In this document: in pieces, positions 9,327-17,443 of the stretch
Numbering within the stretch: the stretch's first letter is position 1
Layout: every line of letters begins with the position of its first letter
NCBI RefSeq assembly: GCF_009363715.1
Contig: NZ_CP045406.1
Span: 1-64,000 of the forward strand
Origin: Roseovarius sp. THAF9
GTDB lineage: Bacteria; Pseudomonadota; Alphaproteobacteria; Rhodobacterales; Rhodobacteraceae
Reading direction: 5' to 3'
Length of the DNA stretch: 64,000 bases
Program-made: the position numbers and the translations under genes
The notes under the pieces: generated by a model
What the model saw: only the letters and a program-made list of their open reading frames with translations
Database searches by the model: none
What the model was told of the DNA's origin: nothing

Positions 9327-10522
9327 GAAGCTGTCCTTTGGTTCGGGATCAGGCCGGCGACGGCCCGGTTCAGACGTGCGCAACCATCCTCGAGATCGGC
9401 GCGCGCGTAGGCGTAGGAAAGACGGAAATGCCCCGGCAACCCGAAGGCGCGGCCGGGGACGAGGGCAAGCCCCGTCGCAGCCAGGACGTAGGCGCAGAAG
9501 TCCGCATCCGTCTCCAGCAGCTTTCCGTCCGGCGTGACTTGCCCAAGTACCGCCTCGCAGGACGGGAAAACGTAGAAGGCCCCGTCTGGCATCGGGCAGG
9601 AAATCCCGGGAATGGCATCAATCGCGGCCACCACGAAATCGCGGCGGTCGCGGAACGCGTCCCGGCGCTCCGGGATATGGCTCTGCTCCCCCGTGACCGC
9701 TTCCAATGCGGCGGCCTGCGCAATCGAACAGGCGCCCGATGTGATCTGCCCCTGCACGGCCAGCATGGCCTTGACCAGCTCTGCGGGCGCAATGCCCCAA
9801 CCAATCCGCCAACCAGTCATGGCATGGGCTTTCGACACGCCGTTGATCACGATGGTGCGCCCTGCCAGATCGGGGCAGGCCTCGCGGAACGAGGTAAAGG
9901 GCACATAGCAGATCAGGTCGTAAATCTCGTCGGAGGCGATCCAGACATGGGGATGCCGCGCCAGGACCTGCCCGAGGGCGGCCAGTTCGGCGGCGGTATA
10001 GACAGCGCCCGAAGGATTCGACGGCGAATTGAGCAGCACCCAGCGCGTGCGCGGCGTGATCGCGGCCTCGAGCTGCGCAGGCGTCATCTTGAACCCCGCC
10101 TCGGCCCCGCATCGCACAAGGACCGTTTCACCGCCCGACAAGGCGACGATGTCGGAATAGCTCGTCCAGTACGGCGCCGGCACGATGACCTCGTCCCCGG
10201 CGTTCAGCGTCGCCAAAAACATGTCGGCCAGCACCTGTTTCGCGCCGGTGGCGACAATGACATTGCCCGGCTCGACCCCAGCCTTCTCGGCAATGGCGGC
10301 GCGCAGCGCGGCGGTGCCGGCGGTGGGCGGATAACGCGTCTGGCCGTCCTGCATCGCCCTGTAAGCCGCGTCGCAAATGTGGGGCGGCGTCGGAAAGTCG
10401 GGCTCCCCCGTGCTTAATGCCAAAACGTCATGCCCTTCGGCACGCAGACGCGCGGCTTCCTCGGAGATTGCAACAATCTCCGAAAGCGCCATTCCATCGA
10501 TTCTGTCAGCTTTTTTCAGCAT
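9323..10522 (-). CDS. Class I/II aminotransferase, probable 2-aminoadipate aminotransferase
   Basis: About 399 residues, fold type I PLP enzyme of the aspartate-aminotransferase 1-beta group. Visible are the substrate loop LALSTGEPDFPTP, the ring-stacking region YWTSYSD, SNPSG, SDEIYD, the PLP lysine in NGVSKAHAMTGWRIGW, and the C-terminal Arg in FRLSYAYA. I place the start at ATG 10522 behind a CAGGAGCGG ribosome site rather than at in-frame ATGs 10555 or 10597. It is first in a five-gene minus-strand operon whose junctions are ATGA overlaps or a gap of 18 bp. Family members use aspartate, aromatic or 2-aminoadipate substrates; the operon points to conversion of 2-aminoadipate to 2-oxoadipate. 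Confidence 0.78.
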   Translation of the reverse strand: MLKKADRIDGMALSEIVAISEEAARLRAEGHDVLALSTGEPDFPTPPHICDAAYRAMQDGQTRYPPTAGTAALRAAIAEKAGVEPGNVIVATGAKQVLADMFLATLNAGDEVIVPAPYWTSYSDIVALSGGETVLVRCGAEAGFKMTPAQLEAAITPRTRWVLLNSPSNPSGAVYTAAELAALGQVLARHPHVWIASDEIYDLICYVPFTSFREACPDLAGRTIVINGVSKAHAMTGWRIGWGIAPAELVKAMLAVQGQITSGACSIAQAAALEAVTGEQSHIPERRDAFRDRRDFVVAAIDAIPGISCPMPDGAFYVFPSCEAVLGQVTPDGKLLETDADFCAYVLAATGLALVPGRAFGLPGHFRLSYAYARADLEDGCARLNRAVAGLIPNQRTAS

Positions 10523-10614
10523 AAACCGCTCCTGATTCAAGGCGGTGTTTGACATGGAGCGAGCCGGTATGTGAAACGAAATTATCGTATAAGTCATGCG
10601 AAAGCCTCATACCC
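10523..10614. promoter_or_regulatory. Divergent LysR/operon control region
   Basis: The 92-bp gap between the LysR gene and the pipecolate operon. It contains an interrupted palindrome ACGA-AATTA-TCGT at 10576-10588, the size and spacing expected of a LysR (T-N11-A like) binding site. Any promoters must lie in this gap because both flanking genes start at its borders. Confidence 0.5.
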
Positions 10615-11502
10615 ATGCCCAACCCAAAACGTTTCCTGCCCCCGATGTCCGCGCTGCGCGCTCTGGAGTCCTTCGAGCGGACGGGAAATGTCACGCAAAC
10701 CGGCCTTGAACTGGGCGTGACCCAAAGCGCCGTCAGCCGCCAGCTTAAACTTCTCGAGGAGTACCTCGAAACCCCGCTCTTCATGCGCGACAAGAAAAGC
10801 ATCAAGTTCCTGCCGGCCGCGCGGACCTATTGCACCCAGGTCAGGGCCGCGCTGGACCAGATCGGAACGGCAAGCCTGCGCCTCAAGGCAAATCCCGCCG
10901 GCGGGCAGCTTAACATCGCGATGCTCCCGGCCTTCGGCGTCCGCTGGCTGGCCCCGAAACTACCCGATTTCGTGGCGCGTCACCCCGAGGTCACCGTGAA
11001 CCTCAGTACCAAGCTGAAACCTTTCGATTTCGCCGCCGAACCCTTTCACGGCGCCATCCATTTCGGCCAGAAGGACTGGTCCGACGTGGCCTACCACGAA
11101 CTCATGCGCGAATATGTCGTCCCCGTGGCATCGCCGAAAGTGGCCGGAACGCTTCGCGGCCCCACGGTAAGCGACGTTTTCTCGCTACCGCTCCTCCACC
11201 TCGACACACGCCCGGACGCGTGGGAAAACTGGGCCAGGGCGCTTGGAGAAGACCTCAAATGCCCTGCCGGAATGCTCTTCGATCAGTTCGCTTCGATGAT
11301 CCAGGCCGCGATTCACGACATGGGCGCGGCACTGTTGCCCACCTACCTGGTCGAGAACGAATTGCAGGATGGCAAACTGGTGGCGCTTTGGTCGGAAAGC
11401 AAAACCAGCATCGGCACCTACTATTTCGTCTGGCCCAAGGATGAACCGAACCATCAGCCCCGGGACCTGTTCGTGAACTGGCTGGCAGAAGTCCAACGCT
11501 GA
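10615..11502 (+). CDS. LysR-family regulator (GcvA-like subgroup)
   Basis: About 295 residues. A winged HTH occupies residues 10-65 (LPPMSALRALESFERTGN, GVTQSAVSRQLKLLE), followed by the LysR substrate-binding domain (about 90-290). The LPPMSALRALESF opening is typical of the GcvA subgroup, which often controls amino-acid catabolism. ATG 10615 is used because the peptide from here (MPNPKRFLPPM) matches the usual start; an in-frame ATG at 10549 would extend far into the control region. Divergent orientation makes it the probable inducer-dependent activator of the aminotransferase-AmaB-AmaA-HglS operon, responding to an intermediate of that route. The effector is not deducible. Confidence 0.85.
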   Translation: MPNPKRFLPPMSALRALESFERTGNVTQTGLELGVTQSAVSRQLKLLEEYLETPLFMRDKKSIKFLPAARTYCTQVRAALDQIGTASLRLKANPAGGQLNIAMLPAFGVRWLAPKLPDFVARHPEVTVNLSTKLKPFDFAAEPFHGAIHFGQKDWSDVAYHELMREYVVPVASPKVAGTLRGPTVSDVFSLPLLHLDTRPDAWENWARALGEDLKCPAGMLFDQFASMIQAAIHDMGAALLPTYLVENELQDGKLVALWSESKTSIGTYYFVWPKDEPNHQPRDLFVNWLAEVQR

Positions 11503-11583
11503 GTGGGCATGTCAGACACAGATCGTTCGGGACTGTCGCATTAATTTGGCTCTTTGGCGATCTTCATCTTTTTTGAGGTCAGC

Positions 11584-11735
11584 ATGCCACGCAAGTCGCC
11601 GTTCAAACACCACCGCTTTGCACGTGAGATCATCCTTTGCGCGGAGCGGTGGTATCTGAGCTACCCCCTCTCCTACCAGTATGTCGTGGACCTTTTGGCA
11701 AAGCGCGGCACCATGGTTGATCGATCCCACAGGGC
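11584..11735 (+). pseudogene. IS6-family transposase, N-terminal fragment
   Basis: Starts MPRKSPFKHHRF and continues with REIILCAERWYL, the canonical N-terminus of IS6-type DDE transposases, but homology stops after about 50 residues where a new left-end repeat begins (11732). The DDE domain is absent. Its own left terminal repeat is at 11529. It is closely similar to the beginning of the transposase at 13478-14183 (PRKNPFKRHRF), so it is a separate, truncated copy of a related element. Confidence 0.75.
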
Positions 11736-11779
11736 TTTGTCATGTTGCTGGCGCCGCATCGGCGGGGTAGTTCTTTGTC

Positions 11780-11892
11780 ATGCTGAACACCAAAGATTTG
11801 TCCCGGATCAAAGGCTTCCGGTTTCCATGGAGCGTCAACGGTTACGCCGTTTGGGCCTACCACCGCATTGCTCTGAGCCTGCGCGACGCGGA
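11780..11892 (+). pseudogene. Second IS6-type transposase, N-terminal fragment
   Basis: MLNTKDLSRIKGFRFPW followed by VNGYAVWAYHRIALS, about 38 residues, matches the N-terminus of a different IS6 subgroup whose members begin with R-x-K-G-F/Y-R-F-P-x-E-V and A-Y-x-x-W-A-Y-H-R. The same subgroup occurs at 36447-37155. It follows its left-end repeat at 11732 and is cut off by another such repeat at 11894. Confidence 0.65.
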
Positions 11893-12023
11893 AGGGCTTT
11901 GTCAGGTTGTTTTAGACAGCACGCAAGACCGGCGCTGTAAGCTGATCTCACGCGGTCAACTCGTGTGCAAATTCAGTCCAAATCGCGAAGCCATCAGCTA
12001 TGGCGCGGCAGTAGGTGTCACTG

Positions 12024-13477
12024 GGGAGTGGAAAGAATGTGGGGATACCAGAGGTTTCTGATCTAAAGTCTCGCTGTTTCTGCAGGAGGCATTGAGATGA
12101 AATTCACGATCAAGTTGGAGACGGAACTTAGTTGGGGCGAGACGCGATCACATGAGATTTGTACGCTGGAACGCCGCACGTTAGATGCGTCGAGCGAAGA
12201 CCTTGGGCTGTGTCTGGCCGATGCAAAATCACTGCTGAAGGAAATTCAGCGTGCGCTGCTTCAGGATCAGGTCGAAGAGATCGGCGAGATCGCTCGCGTC
12301 TGTCGTTTTTGCGGAACATATCTAGCGGTTCACGATCGCCGTCAACGCCGCATTGATACGCTCTTCGGTCGGGTAACCGTCGAGGTACTGCGGGTTCGCA
12401 TGTGCATGTGCGGGCTCCCTGGATTTCCTACGCTGAAAGTCGCGCGTTCTCCTCTGACCCGTCTCTTGCCGGACCATGCCACGCCAGAACTTCGACGATT
12501 GCAGGCGGAATTGGGAGCGCGCCATAGCTTTCGGGAAGCTGCGTGGCTTCTTAATGAACTGACACCTTGCGCCAGGCAAAACCACGTGACGATCCGCAAT
12601 CGACTTGCAACCATCGCTGAGGACATTGCCGACAGCGAACTTCCTGCGACCACAGAAGCCGACCGACACTCAAATCCTTCCGGCGTTACAGTGTTTCTGG
12701 ACAGCGCCTACGTTCGATCAAGACCTGAATATCAACGCCGAAACTTCGAGATTATTGTCGGTTCCATCGAGAGTGAGCGGCGCGAGAAACGCAGATTTGG
12801 TTTGAGCGTGATCGGTGCGAACAATCCACGCGCGTATCTGCGAAGAAATCTGGAATCTGCCGGATGGCGTGATGGCACTGCTGTTACCGTCTTATCCGAT
12901 GGTGACCCTGCATTGCCGCGGTTTGTGAGGGATGCCACAGGCGCGGATGTCAGGCACATCCTCGACTGGTGGCATATTTCCATTCGCATCCGACATGTGG
13001 AAACGACATTCCAAACCCTGTTTTCTTTACTGGACGACTCAGTGGGTCTCGAGGTCGAGAAATTGGTGCAAAACTTGCGTTGGCGCATATGGCATGGCCA
13101 AACAGCGCGGGCGCTTGATGCCATTGAAGTGCTATTCAGATTTGGCATGCGCGTGCGACGTCAAACTGTTGGCAGAACGAACGACGCAGCGTTTTCGGCA
13201 GTTGCACGGACAATGGAGCTGCAGACCTATCTGGAATACAATCGTGCGGCGCTCGTCGACTATGATCTACGACGTCGAAGCGGAAAGGCGGTTTCTACAT
13301 CACGAGCAGAAGGTCTAGTGAATGACATAGCCAACGCTCGCATGGGCAAAAAGCGCCGGATGCGTTGGTCCCCGAAAGGCGCACATCGAGTGGCAACTGT
13401 CAGAGCCGCAGCCCTGGATGGAAGGCTCGGCAAAGGACAGCTTCGCGCGGCTTGATCCCCACATTCTTTCCACTCCC
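12024..13477 (+). mobile_element. ISKra4-family insertion sequence, 1454 bp
   Basis: Bounded by 23-bp perfect inverted repeats: 12024-12046 starts GGGAGTGGAAAGAATG, and 13455-13477 is its exact reverse complement. It carries one transposase gene. The right repeat ends precisely at codon 2 of the next IS6 transposase, but the sequence left of 12024 does not supply the missing start of that gene, so the left junction is not a simple insertion scar. No target duplication is evident. Confidence 0.85.
12097..13455 (+). CDS. ISKra4-family transposase
   Basis: 452 residues and apparently intact. It has a cysteine cluster near residues 68-105 (CRFCG and CMCG), a DDE-type core with VFLDSAYVRSRPEYQRR, LSDGDPALPRFV and HILDWWHISIRIRH, and the family C-terminus STSRAEGLVNDIANARMGKK followed by RMRWSPKGAHRVA. 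It lies wholly inside the 23-bp inverted repeats, whose right copy overlaps the stop codon. It could still be active, since no frameshift or missing motif is visible. Confidence 0.88.
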   Translation: MKFTIKLETELSWGETRSHEICTLERRTLDASSEDLGLCLADAKSLLKEIQRALLQDQVEEIGEIARVCRFCGTYLAVHDRRQRRIDTLFGRVTVEVLRVRMCMCGLPGFPTLKVARSPLTRLLPDHATPELRRLQAELGARHSFREAAWLLNELTPCARQNHVTIRNRLATIAEDIADSELPATTEADRHSNPSGVTVFLDSAYVRSRPEYQRRNFEIIVGSIESERREKRRFGLSVIGANNPRAYLRRNLESAGWRDGTAVTVLSDGDPALPRFVRDATGADVRHILDWWHISIRIRHVETTFQTLFSLLDDSVGLEVEKLVQNLRWRIWHGQTARALDAIEVLFRFGMRVRRQTVGRTNDAAFSAVARTMELQTYLEYNRAALVDYDLRRRSGKAVSTSRAEGLVNDIANARMGKKRRMRWSPKGAHRVATVRAAALDGRLGKGQLRAA

Positions 13478-14183
13478 GCGCAAGAACCCGTTCAAGCGGC
13501 ATCGGTTTCCGCGAGAGATCATCCTTTTGGCGGTGCGCTGGTATTGTCGTTATCCGCTGTCGTGCCGAGACGTCCGCGACATGCTGGGCGAGCGCGGGGT
13601 GACGGTCGACGCCTCCACGATCCACCGCTGGGTCAGGAAGTTCGGCCCCGAGATCCGCGAACGGGCCTACGGTGGCCATCGTTCCTGGCGTGGGTTGCAA
13701 TGGCATGTCGATGAGACCTACATCCGCGTTGGCGGACGCTGGTGTTATCTATGGCGCGCCGTCGATCAGTTCGGCCAGTTGATCGATTTTCGGCTAACCG
13801 CGCGGCGAAATGCCAAGGCTGCAAGAGCCTTCTTGCGGCAGGCCCGAGAGACGGTACGACTCTACCACCCGCTGACGATCGCCACTGACAAGGCGCACAG
13901 CTATGCGAAGGTGATCGGTGAGATCAATGACCGGCTCGGGCCGGAGGATGTGATCCGGCACGTCGATCGAAAGTACCTGAACAACCGGATCGAGAGCGAT
14001 CATGTTGCCCTGAAGCAGCGACTGCGACCGATGCGTGGTTTCCGAAGCATGGCCGGAGCGAACGCTGCCCTCGCCGGGATCGAAACCTTCCGCACGATCC
14101 GAAAGTGCCAATTCGAGAACTGCAAGACCGGAGTTGCAAACGAGATCGACTTCGTCGCCAAGCTCTTCCCGGAAGCTGCCTGA
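13478..14183 (+). pseudogene. IS6-family transposase lacking its own start codon
   Basis: From PRKNPFKRHRFPREIIL to the end, about 235 residues cover the whole IS6 transposase: the HTH (DVRDMLGERGVTVDASTIHRW), the DDE core (QWHVDETYIRVGGRW, IATDKAHSY, and the C-terminal NNRIESDH) and the usual tail. The initiating ATG is missing because the ISKra4 right repeat abuts codon 2. The frame is open upstream into the ISKra4 transposase, so only a fusion start (for example ATG 13365) could express it. Its right terminal repeat is present at 14221-14236. Confidence 0.75.
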
Positions 14184-14287
14184 AGGACGCGGTTCCGCCT
14201 CCTAGTGCGCGGCTCTCAAGTTAATGCAACAGACCCTGTCAGATTCAGTCGTTCTGACATGCGCCCCCGAGACCCTCGCGCGCAGCG

Positions 14288-15172
14288 CTACGTCACGATT
14301 TCCTTCAGCCAGTCCAGAAAGACGGCCAGCCGCCGCAAGCCCGATGCGCGCGTGAGATAGAGTGCGGTCATCTCCAGCGGCTCGGCCGTGACCTCGCCGG
14401 CGAAAAGCTCGACCAGCCGGCCCGCTTTAAGATCCTCGGCGACCATGAAGTCGGAGAACCGTGCGATACCGCAGCCGGCGACCACAAACCGCCGGACCGC
14501 TTCCCCGTTCGAGGCCTCTACAGCGGCGGGAACCTCGACGGGGCGGTCCATGCCGCGGAACTCCAGCAGGTTGATATGGGCGGGCGCCGAGAACCGCACC
14601 TGCGCCAGTCGCGCGAGATCACCCGGCATCTCTGGCCATCCCTGCGCGTCGAGGTAGTGCGGAGCCGCGACGAGTTTCCACGGAGTTCGACCCAAAGGCC
14701 GCTTCAGGAGGTCACTGTCTTTCAGCGGGCCGAACCGGATGGCGACATCGGCATGGGCGCCGATCAGGTCGATCACATCGTCGGTCATGTCGAACCGCAA
14801 GCGGATCTCGGGATAGCGGGCGCGGAACTCGGGCAAGCGTGGCGCGATGGCGTGCAGCAAAAAGGGCACCGGTGCGTTGACACGCAACGGCCCGCGCGGG
14901 GTGCGCCCGCTGGTGCCCAGCTCCGCAAGCGCCTCGGCCCGGGCGAGGATGTCGCGCGCAGTGTCCAGGAAATCGCGCCCCTCGGGCGTCATTTCGATCA
15001 TCCGCGTCGTGCGGCGCAGAAGCGTCACGCCCAGCTGCTGTTCCAGCCGACTCACCGTCCGGCTGAGGGTCGAGGGCGCGACCCCCAAGCGCCGGGACGC
15101 CTCGGCAAAGCCGTTATCCTCGACGATCGCGACGAAGGCCACGAGGTCCCGGGTCTGAGGTAATTCGTGCAT
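14288..15172 (-). CDS. LysR-family regulator
   Basis: 294 residues. The HTH occupies residues 5-65 (VAFVAIVEDNGFAEASRRL, GVAPSTLSRTVSRLEQQLG), followed by an effector domain including GIARFSDFMVAEDL. I start at MHELPQTRDLVAFV (ATG 15172); the upstream open frame to 15586 is antisense to the MFS gene and has no regulator homology. It is divergent from the exporter/aldo-keto-reductase/DJ-1 operon with a 99-bp gap, so it most likely regulates that operon, probably in response to a reactive carbonyl or other electrophile. The effector is unknown. Confidence 0.85.
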   Translation of the reverse strand: MHELPQTRDLVAFVAIVEDNGFAEASRRLGVAPSTLSRTVSRLEQQLGVTLLRRTTRMIEMTPEGRDFLDTARDILARAEALAELGTSGRTPRGPLRVNAPVPFLLHAIAPRLPEFRARYPEIRLRFDMTDDVIDLIGAHADVAIRFGPLKDSDLLKRPLGRTPWKLVAAPHYLDAQGWPEMPGDLARLAQVRFSAPAHINLLEFRGMDRPVEVPAAVEASNGEAVRRFVVAGCGIARFSDFMVAEDLKAGRLVELFAGEVTAEPLEMTALYLTRASGLRRLAVFLDWLKEIVT

Positions 15173-15271
15173 TTGGCGCAATGACCCTTTCCGCCATCTT
15201 CTGTTCACGCAAAGGCTACGGCCTGCCATCTCTCCGGTCGAGACAAAATTCCCAATCCGGAGATCAGACCC

Positions 15272-16450
15272 ATGCCAATTGCCCTCTGGGCGCTCACCAT
15301 CAGCGCCTTTGCCGTCGGGACGACCGAGTTCGTTATCGTCGGCCTCATCCCCACCATCGCCGCAGACCTCGGCGTCTCGCTGCCCTCTGCCGGGCTGCTT
15401 GTCAGCCTCTACGCGCTTGGCGTCACCATCGGCGCCCCGGTCCTGACCGCACTGGCCGGCAAGCTGCCGCGCAAGACGCTTCTGCTTGCGCTGCTGACCC
15501 TGTTCATCGCCGGCAATGCCTTTGCCGCGGTCGCCCCGGGATATGGCAGCCTGATCGCGGCGCGTTTCATCACCGGGCTTGCCCACGGTGTCTTCTTTGC
15601 CATTGCCTCGACCATCGCAACCGATCTGGTGGAGCGCGAGAAGGAGAGTTCGGCCATCGCCACGGTCTTTCTCGGCCTGACGGTCGCGCTTGTCACCGGG
15701 GTGCCCTTCGGCACCTGGATCGGCCAGACCTTCGGGTGGCAGTCGACCTTCCTTGGGGTTGTCGCCCTCGGCCTGATCGGCCTGATCGCGAGCGCCGTGC
15801 TGGTGCCCAACAATCTGCGCCGCGGTGCGCCCCCGTCGCTCAAGGCGCAGATGCAGGTTCTGACCTCGCCGCGACTGCTGCTTGTCTACCTAATCACGGC
15901 GGTGGGCTATGGCGGTAACTTTATCGCCTTCACCTATCTTGCGCCGATGCTGACGGATGTGACGGGCCTGTCGGTCGGAGCGGTCAGCCTCGTGATCCTG
16001 CTCTACGGGGCCTCCGTGGCGGCGGGCAACATCCTTGGCGGCAAGCTGGCCGACCGGACCGGCCCGGTTCCGGCACTGACGCTCATCTTCGCGGGGCTCG
16101 CCGCGTCTCTCGCAGCACTTGGTGTGGCGCTCGCCTCGCCGGTCGCAGCGATCGCCGTCGTGGCGGTCTGGGGTGGCTTTGCCTTCGCCAACGTGCCGCC
16201 GCTGCAGAGCTACACCGTCGCCATCGCGCGGGAGGTCGCCCCCGGCGCGGTCGACGTGGCCTCGGGCCTCAATATCGGTGCGTTCAACCTCGGCATCGCC
16301 GTGGGGGCCTGGGCCGGTGGCCTCGTGGTCGATGGCATCGGCCTTGCCGCGACGCCCTTCATCGGCGCTGTAGTCGTCCTCGCCGGCATTGCGCTGGTCC
16401 GGCTGTCCGGCGGCCTGGCCAGGCGCAACCAACCGGTCGCCGCCGAGTGA
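15272..16450 (+). CDS. MFS transporter, AraJ/sugar-efflux-like
   Basis: 392 residues with twelve predicted membrane segments. The first is WALTISAFAVGTTEFVIVGL, where the G-T-T-E-F-V-I-V-G-L motif is characteristic of the AraJ/YdhP drug-or-sugar efflux group (DHA1). A cytoplasmic loop holds the A-x-P-R-K-T type motif (GKLPRKTLLLALL). It is the first gene of a plus-strand set with a small ORF, an aldo/keto reductase and a DJ-1 protein, and lies opposite a LysR gene. The set is typical of a detoxification operon in which the exporter removes a small toxic molecule. The substrate cannot be inferred. Confidence 0.85.
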   Translation: MPIALWALTISAFAVGTTEFVIVGLIPTIAADLGVSLPSAGLLVSLYALGVTIGAPVLTALAGKLPRKTLLLALLTLFIAGNAFAAVAPGYGSLIAARFITGLAHGVFFAIASTIATDLVEREKESSAIATVFLGLTVALVTGVPFGTWIGQTFGWQSTFLGVVALGLIGLIASAVLVPNNLRRGAPPSLKAQMQVLTSPRLLLVYLITAVGYGGNFIAFTYLAPMLTDVTGLSVGAVSLVILLYGASVAAGNILGGKLADRTGPVPALTLIFAGLAASLAALGVALASPVAAIAVVAVWGGFAFANVPPLQSYTVAIAREVAPGAVDVASGLNIGAFNLGIAVGAWAGGLVVDGIGLAATPFIGAVVVLAGIALVRLSGGLARRNQPVAAE

Positions 16451-16492
16451 CCGCGTCCGATTCCACAAATAGCTAATGAAAGGAGCAGCCTC

Positions 16493-16591
16493 ATGAAACA
16501 GGTTCTGCGCATTACGTGCCTTGAGGCGTGGAACGATCCCGCCCTGACCGCCGCTCCGACCACCCAAATCGAAAAGGACACCCTAAAATGA
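16493..16591 (+). CDS. Small 32-codon ORF coupled to the aldo/keto reductase
   Basis: Starts MKQVLRITCLEAWND and ends at a TGA overlapping the reductase ATG (16588-16591). An AAAGGAG ribosome site lies seven bases upstream of ATG 16493, stronger than the site of the reductase itself. There is no signal peptide or membrane segment, and I do not recognise the sequence. It may be a leader peptide for translational coupling or the remnant of a longer gene. Confidence 0.4.
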   Translation: MKQVLRITCLEAWNDPALTAAPTTQIEKDTLK

Positions 16592-17412
16592 CGATCAAAC
16601 CCATCGGCCCCGCCGCCATCCCGAACCTTGGTCTCGGCACGTTCAAGATGCCCGAAGGCGAGACACGCGACATCGTCGCCGCCGCGCTTGCCGAGGGCTA
16701 CCGGCATATCGACACCGCGCAGGCCTATGGCAACGAAGAAGAGGTAGGCGCCGGGATCCGCGCCGCGGACGTGCCCCGTGACCAGGTCTTCGTGACCACC
16801 AAGATCCTGCCCGAGCATTTCGCCGCCGGTGATTTCCGCGCCGCCACAGAGCGCTCGCTGGCCGCGCTCGGCACGGATTACATCGACCTGCTCCTGCTTC
16901 ACTGGCCCTCGCGCACGGTGCCGCTGTCGGAGACTCTGCCCGTGCTCGACGCCCTCATCGCCGAGGGCAAGGTTCGCTTTGGCGGCGTGTCGAACTTCAC
17001 GATCGCGCAACTGAAAGAGAGCGAGACCACCCTTGAAGCGCCGCTGGCCGCTAACCAGATTGAGCTACACCCGTTCCTGGACCAGTCCAGGCTGCTCGCG
17101 CACATGGGCACGCGCAAAATCCCGTTCGAAGCCTATTCGCCGCTCGCCCAGGGGGCGGTGATGGAAGACAAGACATTGAAAGAGATCGCAACCGCGCACG
17201 GCACCACACCGGCGGCCATCTCGGTGGCTTGGCTACTCGCGAAACCGCTCGGCGTCGCTGTTCCCAAAACCGCAAAGACGTCACGCCTTGCCGGCAACCT
17301 TGCCGCCGCCGAGATCAACCTCACGGCCGAAGAGATCGCGCGCATTGACGCCCTCACACGCCCGGATGGGCGCATCGTCTCGCCGGACGCACTCGCGCCC
17401 GATTGGGACTGA
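16588..17412 (+). CDS. Aldo/keto reductase (DkgB-like)
   Basis: 274 residues, AKR barrel. The catalytic tetrad is visible as D42 and Y47 in DTAQAYGNEEEVG, K72 in TTKILPEHF and H105 in LLLLHWPSRT. The C-terminal NADPH-binding part includes AVPKTAKTSRLAGN. The family reduces small ketones and aldehydes, including 2,5-diketo-gluconate and methylglyoxal, in the cytoplasm. ATG 16588 is chosen because it aligns with the family start and overlaps the small ORF stop; the frame is open upstream to 16528 without homology. Together with the DJ-1 protein downstream it fits carbonyl detoxification. Confidence 0.87.
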   Translation: MTIKPIGPAAIPNLGLGTFKMPEGETRDIVAAALAEGYRHIDTAQAYGNEEEVGAGIRAADVPRDQVFVTTKILPEHFAAGDFRAATERSLAALGTDYIDLLLLHWPSRTVPLSETLPVLDALIAEGKVRFGGVSNFTIAQLKESETTLEAPLAANQIELHPFLDQSRLLAHMGTRKIPFEAYSPLAQGAVMEDKTLKEIATAHGTTPAAISVAWLLAKPLGVAVPKTAKTSRLAGNLAAAEINLTAEEIARIDALTRPDGRIVSPDALAPDWD

Positions 17413-17443
17413 CATTCAGCACTGAACACAAGGAGACACAAAC

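Larger units (their letters stand above)
11529..14236 (+). mobile_element. Nested insertion-sequence block bounded by IS6-like ends
   Basis: The block begins with GGGACTGTCGCATTAA (11529-11544) and ends with the inverted counterpart TTAATGCAACAGACCC (14221-14236); 14 of 16 bases pair, as for IS6-family terminal repeats. Inside are a truncated IS6 transposase start, two further left-end repeats of the form GGGCTTTGTCAxGTTG (11732-11747 and 11894-11909), a complete ISKra4 element and a 5'-damaged IS6 transposase. Just outside, GCATGTCAGA near 11511 is matched by TCTGACATGC near 14250 in inverted orientation, suggesting an older element around the whole block. Confidence 0.7.

Noticed and set aside
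6346..9410. Plus-strand open frames of over 500 codons (6346-7872 and 7821-9410)
   Set aside because: They are exact antisense to the AmaA- and AmaB-type genes, which have clear catalytic motifs; the plus-strand products are Arg/Pro/His-rich without domains.
14288..15586. Extended minus-strand frame giving the LysR protein a 138-residue N-terminal extension
   Set aside because: The extra part is antisense to the MFS gene and low-complexity; the LysR HTH starts normally at ATG 15172.
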